DNA of 64,000 bases from Nectonema munidae (lineage: Eukaryota; Nematomorpha; Nectonematoida; Nectonematidae): assembly GCA_030549495.1 (NCBI GenBank), contig JAUIRK010000920.1, positions 310,001 through 374,000 on the forward strand, written 5' to 3'. Of this stretch, positions 32,089-43,010 are shown one piece after another; position 1 is the first letter of the stretch, and every line of letters begins with the position of its first letter. The notes beneath the pieces are model-generated. The model did not search any database and was not told where the DNA came from. It saw only the letters and a program-made list of their open reading frames with translations. A program made the position numbers and the translations under genes.

Positions 32089-33934
32089 TATTTCTTTAGT
32101 TTTTAAATCATAGAACTTACATACGAAATATTGATCTATCACCCCTTTTCCCAAATATCTCCCTTTCCCCGTCACACATATTTCGCTTCGCTTCTTCCAT
32201 AACGATTTTGATCAACCAAAATGAAAGCGGAACTCAACAATCTCATTGGAAGAAAAATCGGCCTTGGCCGCTTGTCAATTAGTTTGTGATGTTGATTCCA
32301 TGCCGATCTGATGGTGAAACTTATCCTCATCCTCTCTTATGATGAAAAAAGATGCCTCTTTTGTTTATGACTTCACAATTGACATCAGAAGTATAAAGGA
32401 AAACAAAACATCTGATGTTTTCAAGAGTAGAATCTCATTTCTTCATGGTTGCTGCCGCTTTTCCATCGTTGTTGTTTACGAGCACGCGTAGAAGAAGGCC
32501 AATAAGAAGCATTGCAAGCCTCTCTATCAAGGTTAAATCGTGACGTACTTTCCATGAAATACCTTATACGTTCTCACTCTCCTCCTCTGAAAAATTGATT
32601 GACAGTAGAGCAAACGGGATTATCACGGCAATTTTATTCGATAGTCGTACCACCGACTCACACACTGAATTTCCTTAAATATCAGCAGCACACCCGCAAT
32701 GCCAAATTCCTTTTGCTTTAATTGATTCGAGCGATTCTGTAGAATCAAGCCAATCACAGCAAGACATGTCTTTCATTCACTTGAAGGCTTCTAATCGCTT
32801 GAATGAGAGGATATCGACGTTGTCTACAATTGGTCTTTGGCATTTCGCCCTTTTTGGTCTCTTGGTGTTTTTTATTGGGAGCATGAAGATTCTTTCCTAC
32901 CCCAGAATCGAAAAGTATTTGCAAATTTTTAGAAAAGGCTTAGCGATATAGGGGTCCAAGATACCCCTGGCGCAGAATTTATTTGTACCTTAATATACCG
33001 TCATTAAAATTTAATCGAGATATTAGCGTCCGCCCCAGGTGGTATTAGAGATAAGTACGCCCCTCGGTTTTTTCCTTGTAAAATTTCTCATGAGCTCATC
33101 TAATCCAAATAGCAATACGATAAATTTTCATAATATTGTAATAAGACTTACTTTGAAGATTTTCTTTTTTCAGTATATGAAATTTGCTCTTTTTGATCAC
33201 ATAAAACTTTTTAGGATTAGGATTTTTTAGGATTAATTATTTTTAAATTAATTGAATAAGCTTGAGTCAGAGTAGTGGATCGGAAATATTGCTTTCCGCT
33301 AAGAATTTGAACTGAGATTTTTCTTCAGCAACGCCTGAATTTCGCCAGCCCTCGGAATACACATGGATCCTTTTATAGGTTCAATACAAATCTGCGGAGT
33401 AATTTTTCTTTTCTTTTTTATTCTTACCTTCTATACACAAATTATTTATGTGACAAAGAATTTAATCTACTAGAAGTTACATGGCAGATGTGTTATGTTA
33501 TAACTATATTTTTATGGGTATGCATTTATAGTTACGCTATGATTATGATTTTACTCTATTTTATTGACTTTCAATGCTTTAACAGTATAGCTATAGTATA
33601 GTTTTAATAGTATAGTTTAACAGTATATTATTTTATTGGTTGCAGAAGTCTGGAAAAATGCAAAATTGGCGTAACATTTTTCATGAAACACCCGTCCTTC
33701 AAATGTTCATTCGACCAAATGTGCGTTGAGCAAAAATTTTTCTTCGACTAAATGTCTTTAGGCCAAATGTCCAGGTGCCAAATTTTTCAAACGCATATAA
33801 CCGATCTCTTCTCTATTTCTTATACGAGAAAGCGGCCTGAATGAAAATTGAAAAGTTGCAGTTTGTGTTCTACGATTTCATTAATAGAAACACTGAGAGG
33901 AAATCATGGCAAAAAAACAAATAAAAAAAAATAT
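32089..33934. other. Intergenic stretch between MITE and CIBAR-like gene
   Basis: No supported gene. 33709-33790 contains a short phrase-like repeat (CCAAATGT / CTAAATGTC). Chance open frames only. Terminator or downstream signals of the minus-strand gene would fall at its right end. Confidence 0.5.
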
Positions 33935-34150
33935 TTATTTAGAAGTGACAAAAAGATCCAAGTTTGGTTGGGAGCGAGATTTCTGTTTTTGATTTGAAGA
34001 AGCAGAAGATTCCAGTTTGGAAGAAAGAGGATCTTTCATTGTGGTTGCAAAGTTTGGGGAGATAGGAGGCGCCAAGTTGCTGATGTTCGATTCTGATCTG
34101 AAATTCAGAGAAGAGCCTCCATAACTTAGATTTTGTTTCTCGCTAAATCT
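33935..34150 (-). CDS. CIBAR1: CIBAR-like terminal exon with stop
   Basis: 71 codons plus TAA at 33937-33935. The Ser/Asn/Lys-rich tail begins RFSEKQNLSYGGSS and ends QPNLDLFVTSK. The start of the tail corresponds to the VFRNSL region following the BAR domain in relatives. An AATAAA at 33939-33934 overlaps the stop codon, so a very short 3' UTR is possible. Acceptor TATCCTTTAG. Confidence 0.7.
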   Translation of the reverse strand, partial: RFSEKQNLSYGGSSLNFRSESNISNLAPPISPNFATTMKDPLSSKLESSASSNQKQKSRSQPNLDLFVTSK

Positions 34151-37100
34151 CTAAAGGATATCAAACATTGTATATAATATTAAAATAGTAGGTGGGAGAA
34201 GAAACGCTTACCACACTATCAATATCAATCTTTTCAATTTGATTCATCAAGATGGTGAGTATTTCGAGTTGCTTTGAAGTGCACAAAACTTCTGCTTGAA
34301 CAACATCCTTCATCGTACTCTAAGCGAAACACAAAATTAATACTTAATCTCTTCTTCAAGATGAAACTCTTGATTCACTCTTCTCGTTTGAGTAAATATC
34401 CTGTTCGCAAGTGTTCTCAAAGCCCTCTTAGGCCACTTTTTTCAAAGACAAAAAATTACTTATAAAATAAAATGTAATAACCCTCTCAGGAAGAAATTTT
34501 GAAATAGTAATCCTTTGGAATGAATTCTGATATAAGTTAAAGCAGAATATTTTTATTTTATGCCTCACTGCCTGCCCATTCTGTCGAAAAAGGTTATTGA
34601 CCCTTTGAAGACCAAAATTATGAGGACTAATCATCTACTTTCTTTTTTTTGATGTAATTTCACTTACAAAAAGGAGACGATTCCATTTATGATGTAAAAA
34701 TGTAAAATAAAAAAGAACTTTTTTAAATTGATTGACTTGCTTGGAATCTAATAAAGTCCATTTTAAAGTTATATTTAAGAGCCAAAGAAAATCTAGATGT
34801 AAATTGTTTTCCTCCATGGTGTTGTGTATGTTTAAAAGCCACACGACTTTTCGGGAAGTAAATTCCAACACAAAGCTGCTTCGTCAAAGTTAAAAATATT
34901 TTTTGGTTCATATTCCAAAAGAACAATGTTTTAAGTCATTTTTAACACATTCCTCTTTCTATGTTTGATTTGGAGTAACAAGTAACATTTGTTCATCAAT
35001 TCTTAAATTTAGTTTATTGAGATAACTTTAAAACCATTTTATAAGAGTTTTATCTGCATTTTTAAAAGAAATACTTTTGATTCGTTTGCATAAAAGCCTA
35101 AATTTTAAACTTTATTTTTAAATAATTTTAATATTTATATCCGGTCTACCAAAAATTAAAAATATTTAACATAAAAAAATAACAATGAAATGATAATTAT
35201 ACATCTGCACGACATAGATGATAATCTGGTTTACACGTGTCAGACTTAACATTTTTTTTTTGATTTTTGGATAATAATTTTTGGGTGTTTATTCGTCGAA
35301 ATATTTTTCAAACTTTCCTGCGTATTTTGACGCCAAAAAAAGGCGAAGCCGCGTGTGTATAAGAATGCTTCAGTAAAAACCTTGAATCCATTAAGGAGGC
35401 AAGCATTTGCTGTACTTTTGTTTTCTGGGTTAGCGTTCTGAATGTCAAAGGTCTTGTTCTAAACAAAAAAATGCAAATCACTTAAATGACTTTCAAAATG
35501 CAAAGCTGGGATCTCTCTATACTTTGGAAATTTCCTTTTCCCCACTATAATTCCAACTTCCATTATTTTAATGCCGTTTTGTATTTAAATTGCGTGTCTC
35601 GAGTAAATTTTTTCTGGATTTAAAACATGTTTTTTTTTTGGTGTTTGACTTTTTTTAAGCGAAAATACTCAAAATCTCAAAGTATTTTTCAAAATGTTTG
35701 CTAAACGGATATAAATGTCTTTTAATATTTTATATCGGAAAAAATATATATTTTAAATTTTGTTAATTTTAGTATATGTTTTCTTTCTCATTATACGATA
35801 CCGAATTTTGACGATTAAGTGCGATTTCAAAAAAAAAAAATTTAATATGTAAACTTATCAATGAAAACAATTTTTTTTATCAATTTAGTGAACATTTTTT
35901 AAAAGTATAAAAATTATTTTAAGGGTGAATTTAATTCCGGTTGAAAAGCTTGGACCGTGTATTTGAAAGAGGTAGAAAAATGTTAACGCTTGTTCTTTGT
36001 GATATGAAGAAGGGAGTGAGGTGAAATGGGTGAGAGGTAATCAATCTCAAGGTGTTGAAACAAATTTAGCACTATTTGAAAGCAAAATCAAAGGATCTGT
36101 AAAAGGTTTATATCGATTTTTTGGATTTTAAATCTTCTGTTAAATTAATCATCAAATTAGAAAAAAAATATAAATTAATAATGGAGAACAGCTAAATTCT
36201 TACGCAAAAATCGAAAGGAAACATCAAATTGCTCAATAAAGAAGAATCATTCTAGGAAAGATTTAAAACTAACTCTCGAAATCTGGCAAATTGCGATTTC
36301 TCTAATGCAGTTAGTTTGCTTCCATTAATAAAGGCATTGTCGCCTCTACAAAAATAAGGAATCCTTTACTTTAGATATTGTCTAATATATTAATTGCTTT
36401 CTATATGTCAATTGCAAATATTCCTCTTCAATTCCTTTCTCGCCTACAGCGTATACAATTAGTGTTTTTTTATGTAAATCTGCTTTGATAAAAACATATG
36501 GTCTTGATGCTGTTTTGAAATCACTTTTGTTCGCTTCGAAGAAGATTTTTTTACGGCAAAGGGATCAAAAAATTAATGAGATGCACAATAGCCAAAATGG
36601 GAACAAATGATTTGGTGTAACATGTGTCAAAATTGTTAAAACATCTTAAAGGAGATCAAGGAGACACAGGATCCAAGGAGATGACACAACTCGAATGAGA
36701 TTCCATATAAAAAAAAAAAGAAAAAAATATGATGAGTGATCGATCCTTCATTATGCGGGCGCAAATAATCTTTATCTTCTTAAAATTTTTCTTCTCTTCT
36801 TTTTAATTTTGGCGAATCCGCAAAAGATAAAAAGATTAACATTTTTTTTCCAATAAAAAAATTTATTGAGGATTTAACCTCTTTTGAAAAAATATTTTCG
36901 TTTTACTGGTAATATTTCAACAAACTGGGTAAAATTTGGATGCCAAACTCAATTGCTTTATTCACAATTTGAATAATTTTTTCAAAATTCCGATTAGCAA
37001 TTCTTGGCCTATCATTTTTTTGTTTTATTTAGATTACACGCCATTTTAGAAATAAAAGGGAGGCATGAATAATATAATTAATAATAATAATAATTTAAAG

Positions 37101-39013
37101 AGCTGACCTTCAATCGATTCAAAGCTTCATTCGCTTGTGTCATGTGATAGTTTGCTGTGACTTGGATTCTTTTTATCTGTGAAGAATGAATTGGAAGAGT
37201 ACATTCTATATCAATATCAAATCAAGTGAAGAATGAAATGTTGGTTTGATAAGTAGCTCAGTCCATTCCGCAGTCATAATGGCAAAATATTTATCAAAGC
37301 TTGTGTCACGTTTTCAATGTATTCACGTTAGGTGATATATGGTATTCGATAATATGCCCAAACTTCGATTACGCGGAGAAATTCTTGGGAAATGCAACGG
37401 CGCAATAAAAAGATTTTATACTATTGAAAACAGCCTCAAATCCTGTTTTCAAGAGTGATATTTTCCACCCTACCAAAACAATATTATACTTCACAGTTAC
37501 ACTTTGAAGTGAAGAAATTTATATTCTAGAATTAAAAGTTTTGAACAACTAGAAGATATCGTGGATTTGATGAGAGTTTTCAAAGCCTCACTACATTGAT
37601 GTGATGATAAATAATGATGGAAGATGTAAGAAATTCACAGGGATATCATGTAAGTGCAAAGAATTTGCAGTTATATCTTTGATTCCGCCATTAAAATTTG
37701 TTCTCTCATCCTGCGAGGGGCGGATTCCCGTTTGCCCTCTCTGGTTGTGGTCCGAAAGAATATTGAATCGCACCCGCCAAAACGAACATCAAACAAAAAG
37801 TGTCCACTTCAAGTTATATGAAAATTTATTGCAAAAAGAAAAAACATATGCCTGATAAATTCTTTTGTTTTCGGGCGTTTTGGTTTCGGGCGTTTTGACC
37901 CGTCACCATATTCTTAGAATCGGACATCAAAATGTTAAGATCTAGCAGCTTCAATATGCGATGAACGATTCAGCAAGCCAAATCTTTAGATTAAAATTTT
38001 AGTAGACAGACACAGACACACACATACACAAGTACACACATATGTGGATTTTGATTACAAATTCATTCTTAGTTGAATGAATGCTTTTTCGTTGAAGTAC
38101 GGCTTACTCAAAACTGCAAAAATTAACCTTGCTTTGGGGTACACGTGATTTCATCGAGAAAACACGATTTACTGATTCTTAAATCCAGACAAAAATTAGA
38201 AATATTGATTGAATAATGTAAATAATTATTATAAACTTGAATTATCACAGACTTAAGAGTTAGTACTCATAACTAACTAAGAAACGCAATGAACTAACAC
38301 GCTTAACTTAAAACAAGAATTTCTCAATACATTAGCTGGAGGAGGAGATGGAGGGTGGCGTGTTGCTGCTCGAGTAAAGTTTTTCCTTACACACTTTACT
38401 CAAAGCCCATTTATTTAACGTTTATATCTGTCAACGAAATCTCGCTTTGGTTCTATGCCGAAATCCCGTTTTGGTTGTCAACCTAATCTCTTTCTTCCCT
38501 TAGCCCCTGACAAGGCATTTTGCCTCCTATCTTTTCAAAGAGAGAGTATAAAATTTTTGTTCTCTTTTTCTAATCATGATTCTTATATATTTAGCTAAGA
38601 TATTTTTCTTCGTGAAACGGGTCGTTCTAATCTATCGATATATTAACGATCCGAAATGTTTTGAAGAATCTACCAAAGTTACGATTTGGTGCAAATGGAG
38701 GGAGGTAGGGAAAGGGTATGTTTGAAAAACCTTGAAGTCTTCGTAATCATGGATTGCACTGATCAACTTTGAAATATTTTCAAGCGCCACTTTCACGTTT
38801 GGATTTTCTTGCGTTTCTGCCACACTCTGAATCACAGTAGCAAAGTTGTCTCCAGAATCTCGCAGCCTGTTCATCCATTTTGGATAAAGAGAAATCAAAT
38901 TTGGAGGACTTTTACGAGAATATAAACTGCATTTTTACCTGGCACTTCTGTTCAGATAGAGAGAGATTGAATCGCAAATATTCGTCAGAGATCTTTCAGA
39001 AACTCCAGAAAAT
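33935..39013 (-). CDS. CIBAR1: CIBAR/FAM92-family BAR-domain protein, partial gene model
   Basis: Exons recognised: 38939-39013, 38731-38866, 37108-37176, 35381-35458 (tentative), 34212-34319 and 33935-34150 with the stop. The first two join to NRSARLRDSGDNF and AETQENPNVK, HDYEDFK, matching the FAM92 BAR helix pattern ARLRDKAD, A-TENP, QDYRQ. Later exons give HMTQANEAL (compare ISQAETEL) and TSKQLEILT with EKIDIDS (compare HGKALEV and NID). Members of this family bind membranes and act at the base of cilia with CBY. The N-terminal exon and part of the middle (about 50 residues after HDYEDFK) were not found, so the model is incomplete. The symbol denotes the family; which paralogue is unknown. 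Confidence 0.7.
34212..34319 (-). CDS. CIBAR1: CIBAR-like exon: last BAR helix
   Basis: 108 nt, phase 0 to phase 0, acceptor GTTTCGCTTAG, donor TGTG|GTAAGC. Encodes STMKDVVQAEVLCTSKQLE, ILTILMNQIEKIDIDSV, aligning with the TIEMLFHGKALEV to NIQNID stretch near the end of the BAR domain. Confidence 0.7.
35381..35458 (-). CDS. Possible CIBAR-like exon (tentative)
   Basis: 78 nt with a strong acceptor (TTTTTTTGTTTAG) and a weak CAAG|GTTTTT donor, phase 0 to phase 0, in frame with both neighbours. The product ends LLNGFK and would continue STMKD, loosely like INNFERQKMKD. Similarity is low; another acceptor-bounded open stretch near 36286-36343 has the wrong phase for direct joining. Confidence 0.35.
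37108..37176 (-). CDS. CIBAR1: CIBAR-like exon: coiled middle segment
   Basis: 69 nt, phase 0 to phase 0, acceptor TTCTTCACAG, donor GAAG|GTCAGC. Encodes IKRIQVTANYHMTQANEALN and RLK, similar to the DRHVISQAETELQR part of FAM92 proteins. Confidence 0.6.
37864..37907. repeat. Isolated right end of the MULE-like MITE
   Basis: TTTTCGGGCGTTTTGG and TTTCGGGCGTTTTGACCC match the right terminus of the elements at 26501 and 44903. Only two units and no partner arm are seen; it lies in an intron of the CIBAR-like gene. Confidence 0.65.
38731..38866 (-). CDS. CIBAR1: CIBAR-like exon: ARLRD region
   Basis: 136 nt, acceptor ATGAACAG, joined across a 72-bp intron to complete R-LRDSGDNFATVIQS. Contains the family signature LRD-x2-D-x5-I-x3-A-x-T-x-ENP. 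The donor CAAG|GTTTTT is weak, so the 3' border is provisional; it ends in phase 0. Confidence 0.8.
38939..39013 (-). CDS. CIBAR1: CIBAR-like exon: first BAR helix
   Basis: 75 nt, acceptor TTTTTTTTATAG, donor CCAG|GTAAAA, phase 2 to phase 2. Encodes FSGVSERSLTNICDSISLYL and NRSA, aligning with VEKHFGELCQIFAAYVRKTA of vertebrate family members. Confidence 0.75.
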
Positions 39014-39395
39014 CTATAAAAAAAAGTCTCTGCATATAGCACAACATTTAGGCCAATCTAGCTAACGACAAAGGTCCAACAGAGTATAAGGATCTAAATC
39101 TGAAATGGGCTTAGAAGAATTTGGCGCGAACTCACCACCTTTTTTTTTTTTTAAATAATTTAGGCCTTAAAAAAGAAACTAAACCATGTTATTTGAATAT
39201 TTTAAGATGTAAATTTAAGCAATGACAACACATATAGAAAGTTAGAGAAATTTCCTTACTAGTTTGGTATACTTTGCTTTGATCCTTGGGACTCAGGTTC
39301 ATCTATTTAGTTATTCAATTAATTGGTTAATTTCTCAACCAAGATTTTACTGCGGCCAGCTTCTGCTTCCCCCCTTTTGAACTGAACATAAAAGA

Positions 39396-39529
39396 TAAAG
39401 GTAATTGTGGAGTGTTTTAATCGAGAAGGCCCGCTTGTATCGAACTATGAGGAAAGTGGGCTTGGTGTGGGATCGAACCCAAGACCTTGAGTTATCGAAA
39501 CCCAGTATTTAACCAAACCTTACTCACGC
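39396..39529 (-). mobile_element. tRNA-derived SINE, family A
   Basis: Minus-orientation copy with head GCGTGAGTAAGGTTTGGTTA, B-box GGTTCGATCCC and the shared CCTCATAGTTCGATACAAGC body; the tail reaches AATTACC. It lies just upstream of the CIBAR-like exons. Confidence 0.75.
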
Positions 39530-40179
39530 TCCTTATGAACATAAATTTGCTTCCACTTCTGCTTCCGATTTATATGTTATTTAATTTAAGAAATAGTGCA
39601 AGACATATTTAATTACAAATAAAAGCTTTTAGTTTTGATAAACTTTAGGGTTTTTGAAATTCTACATTAACTTGTAAAGACACTAAAACATTTTGTCTAC
39701 AAAATAAGCTAAAAATAGCTAGTATTTTATTGAAAAATAAACCAAAGTTATGTTAAAACTTGTTAATGCAAAGGAGGAAAGGATGATCCTAGTGTAGCAT
39801 TTAGTAGTTTTCGTCACTCATATTCATTCCTTCCTTTCTGAGAATAAATTTGACTTAAGAAAATATTCTTTCAACTGAGACTTGTGAAACAGATTTTGTT
39901 GTGTAAGGATAAATTTCAAATATTTCCAATACTTTTATTTATCATCTATTTTTTAATGATTTTTTTTAAATATAAACTGCTTTTGCTTCTAATTTTTTTT
40001 TATCAGTTTCCATCGCTTCTAGCTCACGTCTCTACATCACAAATTCAAGGATCTGAAACTAAAAGTCTCACTTGATGATTTCAAACACTTATTTTCAACA
40101 AATTTTGAGTAAAAAGACTTGGAGTTGTGTAAAAACAGGAAGGACGTCTTTGAGCTGAATTTTTGACTTTTAAATGTAA

Positions 40180-40410
40180 TTTCCTGTTATCGCCCCACCA
40201 CCCCAAAATGTTATAAAACATGTATTAAAGTACACAAATGTATTAAAAAAAACAAGTGAAATGGAAAAGAATGTTATTATGGGCTTTTTTTTTCTATGAA
40301 AAAGGTTTTGATTAATGATATATAGTAAGTTTAATGTAGGTTAGGTTAAAACAATACAAGAATATTTATCGTGGTAGAAGAGCGATGGGTGGTGGGGCGA
40401 TAACAGGAAA
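40180..40410. repeat. Short foldback with perfect 24-bp arms
   Basis: Arm 40180-40203 (TTTCCTGTTATCGCCCCACC followed by ACCC) is exactly repeated in inverted orientation at 40387-40410, with 183 bp between. The arms are GC-rich against an AT-rich loop. Possibly a small MITE; no target duplication was identified. Confidence 0.75.
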
Positions 40411-40458
40411 GTACCATAATTTTTCTTGAATGTTAAAATGGAGTGAGAGACGCATAAA

Positions 40459-40507
40459 AAGAATTCGTTGTCCGAAAGTGGCCCGCGAGTCACAGGTTGT
40501 CCAGCCC
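40459..40507 (-). mobile_element. One end of a hAT-like element
   Basis: Read on the minus strand: CAGGGCTGGACAACCTGTGA then CTCGCGGGCCACTTTCGG, the classic hAT terminus CAGGGCTGG-CAACCTG-GGCCCGCGGGCCA. The partner end was not located. Confidence 0.55.
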
Positions 40508-40965
40508 TGATCTAAATATCCTCTTTGTTACAAATGAAGATGCGATGAAAAGGACTGAATCATGTTTATTAATAGAAAATATTTTACCTACCCCAGTTTC
40601 CCATGCTCTAAAAGAAAGATGGATGTGTAAACTGATATATATACCTACTATGCATAAGGAATAAGCATTCATCGATTAGATATATTATAATTATTGATTT
40701 TTTACCCTTTTTGCAGCTTTTCAAACGACCTGCTACTGGCAATAAGTCATTGTTTGCAGGTAAGCAAGGTATATGACGATTGAATCGACTGTATAGATAG
40801 ATGATGATACCTTGTGAATAATATATCATATCCAGCATAAGAAATATACAAACATATGCATTTTGCTTACGGGTTTGAGTGCTACGTAAAAGTATCTATA
40901 ACTTCTCAAATGTTGGATTTTTTTTAAATTTTTTATTTTTTAAAAAAAAATTATCTATATACTTT

Positions 40966-41056
40966 GCGTGAGTAAGGTTGCTTAGATAACTCACGGTCTT
41001 GGGTTCGATCCCGCATCAAGCCTACTTTCCTCATCGTTCGATGCAAGTTGCGCAAA
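40966..41056 (+). mobile_element. tRNA-derived SINE, family A, 3'-truncated
   Basis: Starts GCGTGAGTAAGGTTGCTTAG, contains GGTTCGATCCCGCATCAAGC and stops after TTGCGCAAAAAC, lacking the usual 3' tail. Confidence 0.7.
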
Positions 41057-41941
41057 AACATTATAAATGTGATTTTATTATCATCATTTGCTTAAGGCTT
41101 TAAATCAAGGAATTAGCATTCGGTTATTACCACCCCAAATGCTTTTGAATATTTAGATGCGTGCTTTGCCACTTTTTCATATATCTGATTGATTTATTTA
41201 TTGCTTTTTTTATCCAAGGTTTTTAAGTTCACTCGTAGAATGCAGTTACGTCCGTGAAAAGAGGTTCAAGTCAATAAGGTTGCATCATTTTATTTTTTTC
41301 TCAAGTTTCACTTCTCACAACACCACTCTTTAAAACATGTACGTACGTAGATGTAATATGATCCATAAATAATACCATATGTCAGTGTTAAATAAAAGAT
41401 TGAAACTAAAAGACAGCAAAAATAATTGAACATTGAAATGGACTGCTTCAACAGTTATCACATTTTACATGAATCTGTTAAATTTTGTTCTTTCGAATAT
41501 TGATCACCAAACGAGATAGTATTTGAAAATAAATTCTTTACTTAAAAAATAAAAAAAACATAACAGCAATAAATATTTATTCACAGGGTAAAACACCTCA
41601 AACGAGTTTTTTTGCTCATGTTCGATTAAGATGATAAGTTCGGAATTTTTTTCCAAAATTTCAATTCCTTTTTCATCTTTATTCCGATACAATTTTACGT
41701 TATGGGAGAAAGTGAGTTAAAAATGCGAAATTCCTTTTCAAATCCTAACGCACATATGTTCACAATTTGTATAAATTTTGCGTGTATCTAACTAAATAGG
41801 TAAGAGTTTGTTTATCTCTGACAGCAGTGCCGTATTAAGCAACATTTAACTGGGTGCCGTTCATAAAGTGTGCGCGCAATAAGAAGGGGAGAACGGGTCT
41901 CTTAAAATCCGGCCGGTTGAACAGAGAGTTAGGGAGAGTAG

Positions 41942-42124
41942 AGCGTTTATTGCGGAAGTCAGGACAAAAGGAACTCCGTTGTGACATTTGTTTGGCATTG
42001 TCCATCTATGACAGGGAAGTTGGACAAGGGTATTTGCAATATTTGTGATTTGTATTGGCCCAGTGAAGCTGCAAAGAAAAGACACAAAAAAGCTCACGGA
42101 GAAAGTAATATTGATAATTTATAA
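41942..42124 (+). pseudogene. Scrap of a transposon ORF with one C2H2 zinc finger
   Basis: Sixty open codons ending in TAA contain CNICDLYWPSEAAKKRHKKA followed by H, a C-x2-C-x12-H-x3-H finger. There is no ATG in a good position. The sequence CAGTGCCGTATTAAGCAAC at 41826 just upstream resembles a hAT terminus, so this may be the N-terminal finger of a decayed transposase. The family was not identified. Confidence 0.4.
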
Positions 42125-42860
42125 TTTTTTTTTGCAATTTTCAAAATTACTCATTTGAAATCAGGCACATTACAGGAATTGATGAAAGGATATTTGATTG
42201 ATAGAGAAAACAACTGAAGGTTGGAGAGTTTTATATGAGTGAATGTAGCCTGAAAGAAAAGAGTCTACTAGACACCCTGCGATGTTTATATGAAAAAAAT
42301 GTGATTGATTCAGGGGCGCACGGACATCTTTGAAATTATTGGAGGGGGCAGACTTTCAAGCGTCTTCCAAAAAAGACAACAAATTTTTCTGAATTCCTAC
42401 TCCTCTCTTGTCTATTCTATTTCATTCTTAATTAAGCTTAATGTAAACTTTAACCCCCGCCAAAAAAACACATTCAAATTACATAACTTTTCTGAGGTAA
42501 TTTCTATCAAAAATGTAAAACAGAACTAAAGTTAGAAAACTTGGTATTAGAATTTTGTCATTCTTTTTAGTGTATAATAATAAGTGTAAGTTAGTTAGAC
42601 TCTCTCAAAAATGTTATGAAATAAAGGAAAAATTGTGCAAACAAAAATCAATCAATAAATTAAGATTGCATTACTCCATTTTTCTCAGCATCATTCAAAA
42701 ATAGTTTAAAAGCTAAATTTTCTACAAAAAGTAAAATAACTTTTAAGGAAAAAAAAGTCTATCAGAAAACGTTATAGAGCTTCAACAAAAACTTAAAATT
42801 TTTACAGCATAACTTAAGTTTTTTGAAAACTAATTTGACGTATTCCCTACAGCATACTCT

Positions 42861-43010
42861 ATGGGTGGCATGACAGGTTGGTTGAGATGATGGACTCAGC
42901 ACGGAAGCCTCTGGTTTCGATTCCTCATCGATACCAATTTGTTCATAGTTTGACATAAGCGGTACATCAGTGCCTTGTCAATGAAAACACACCCACAGTA
43001 CCTTTACCTT
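42861..43010 (+). mobile_element. SINE with a different head but family A-like tail
   Basis: The head ATGGGTGGCATGACAGGTTG and B-box-like TGGTTTCGATTCC differ from family A, but the 3' part (AGTGCCTTGTCAATGAAAAC, then CACAGTACCTTTACCTT) matches the family A tail. It is probably a sister SINE family sharing a 3' end. Confidence 0.6.

Noticed and set aside
36286-36343. Extra CIBAR-like exon
   Set aside because: Open and flanked by an acceptor, but its phase does not fit the neighbouring exons and the similarity is weak.
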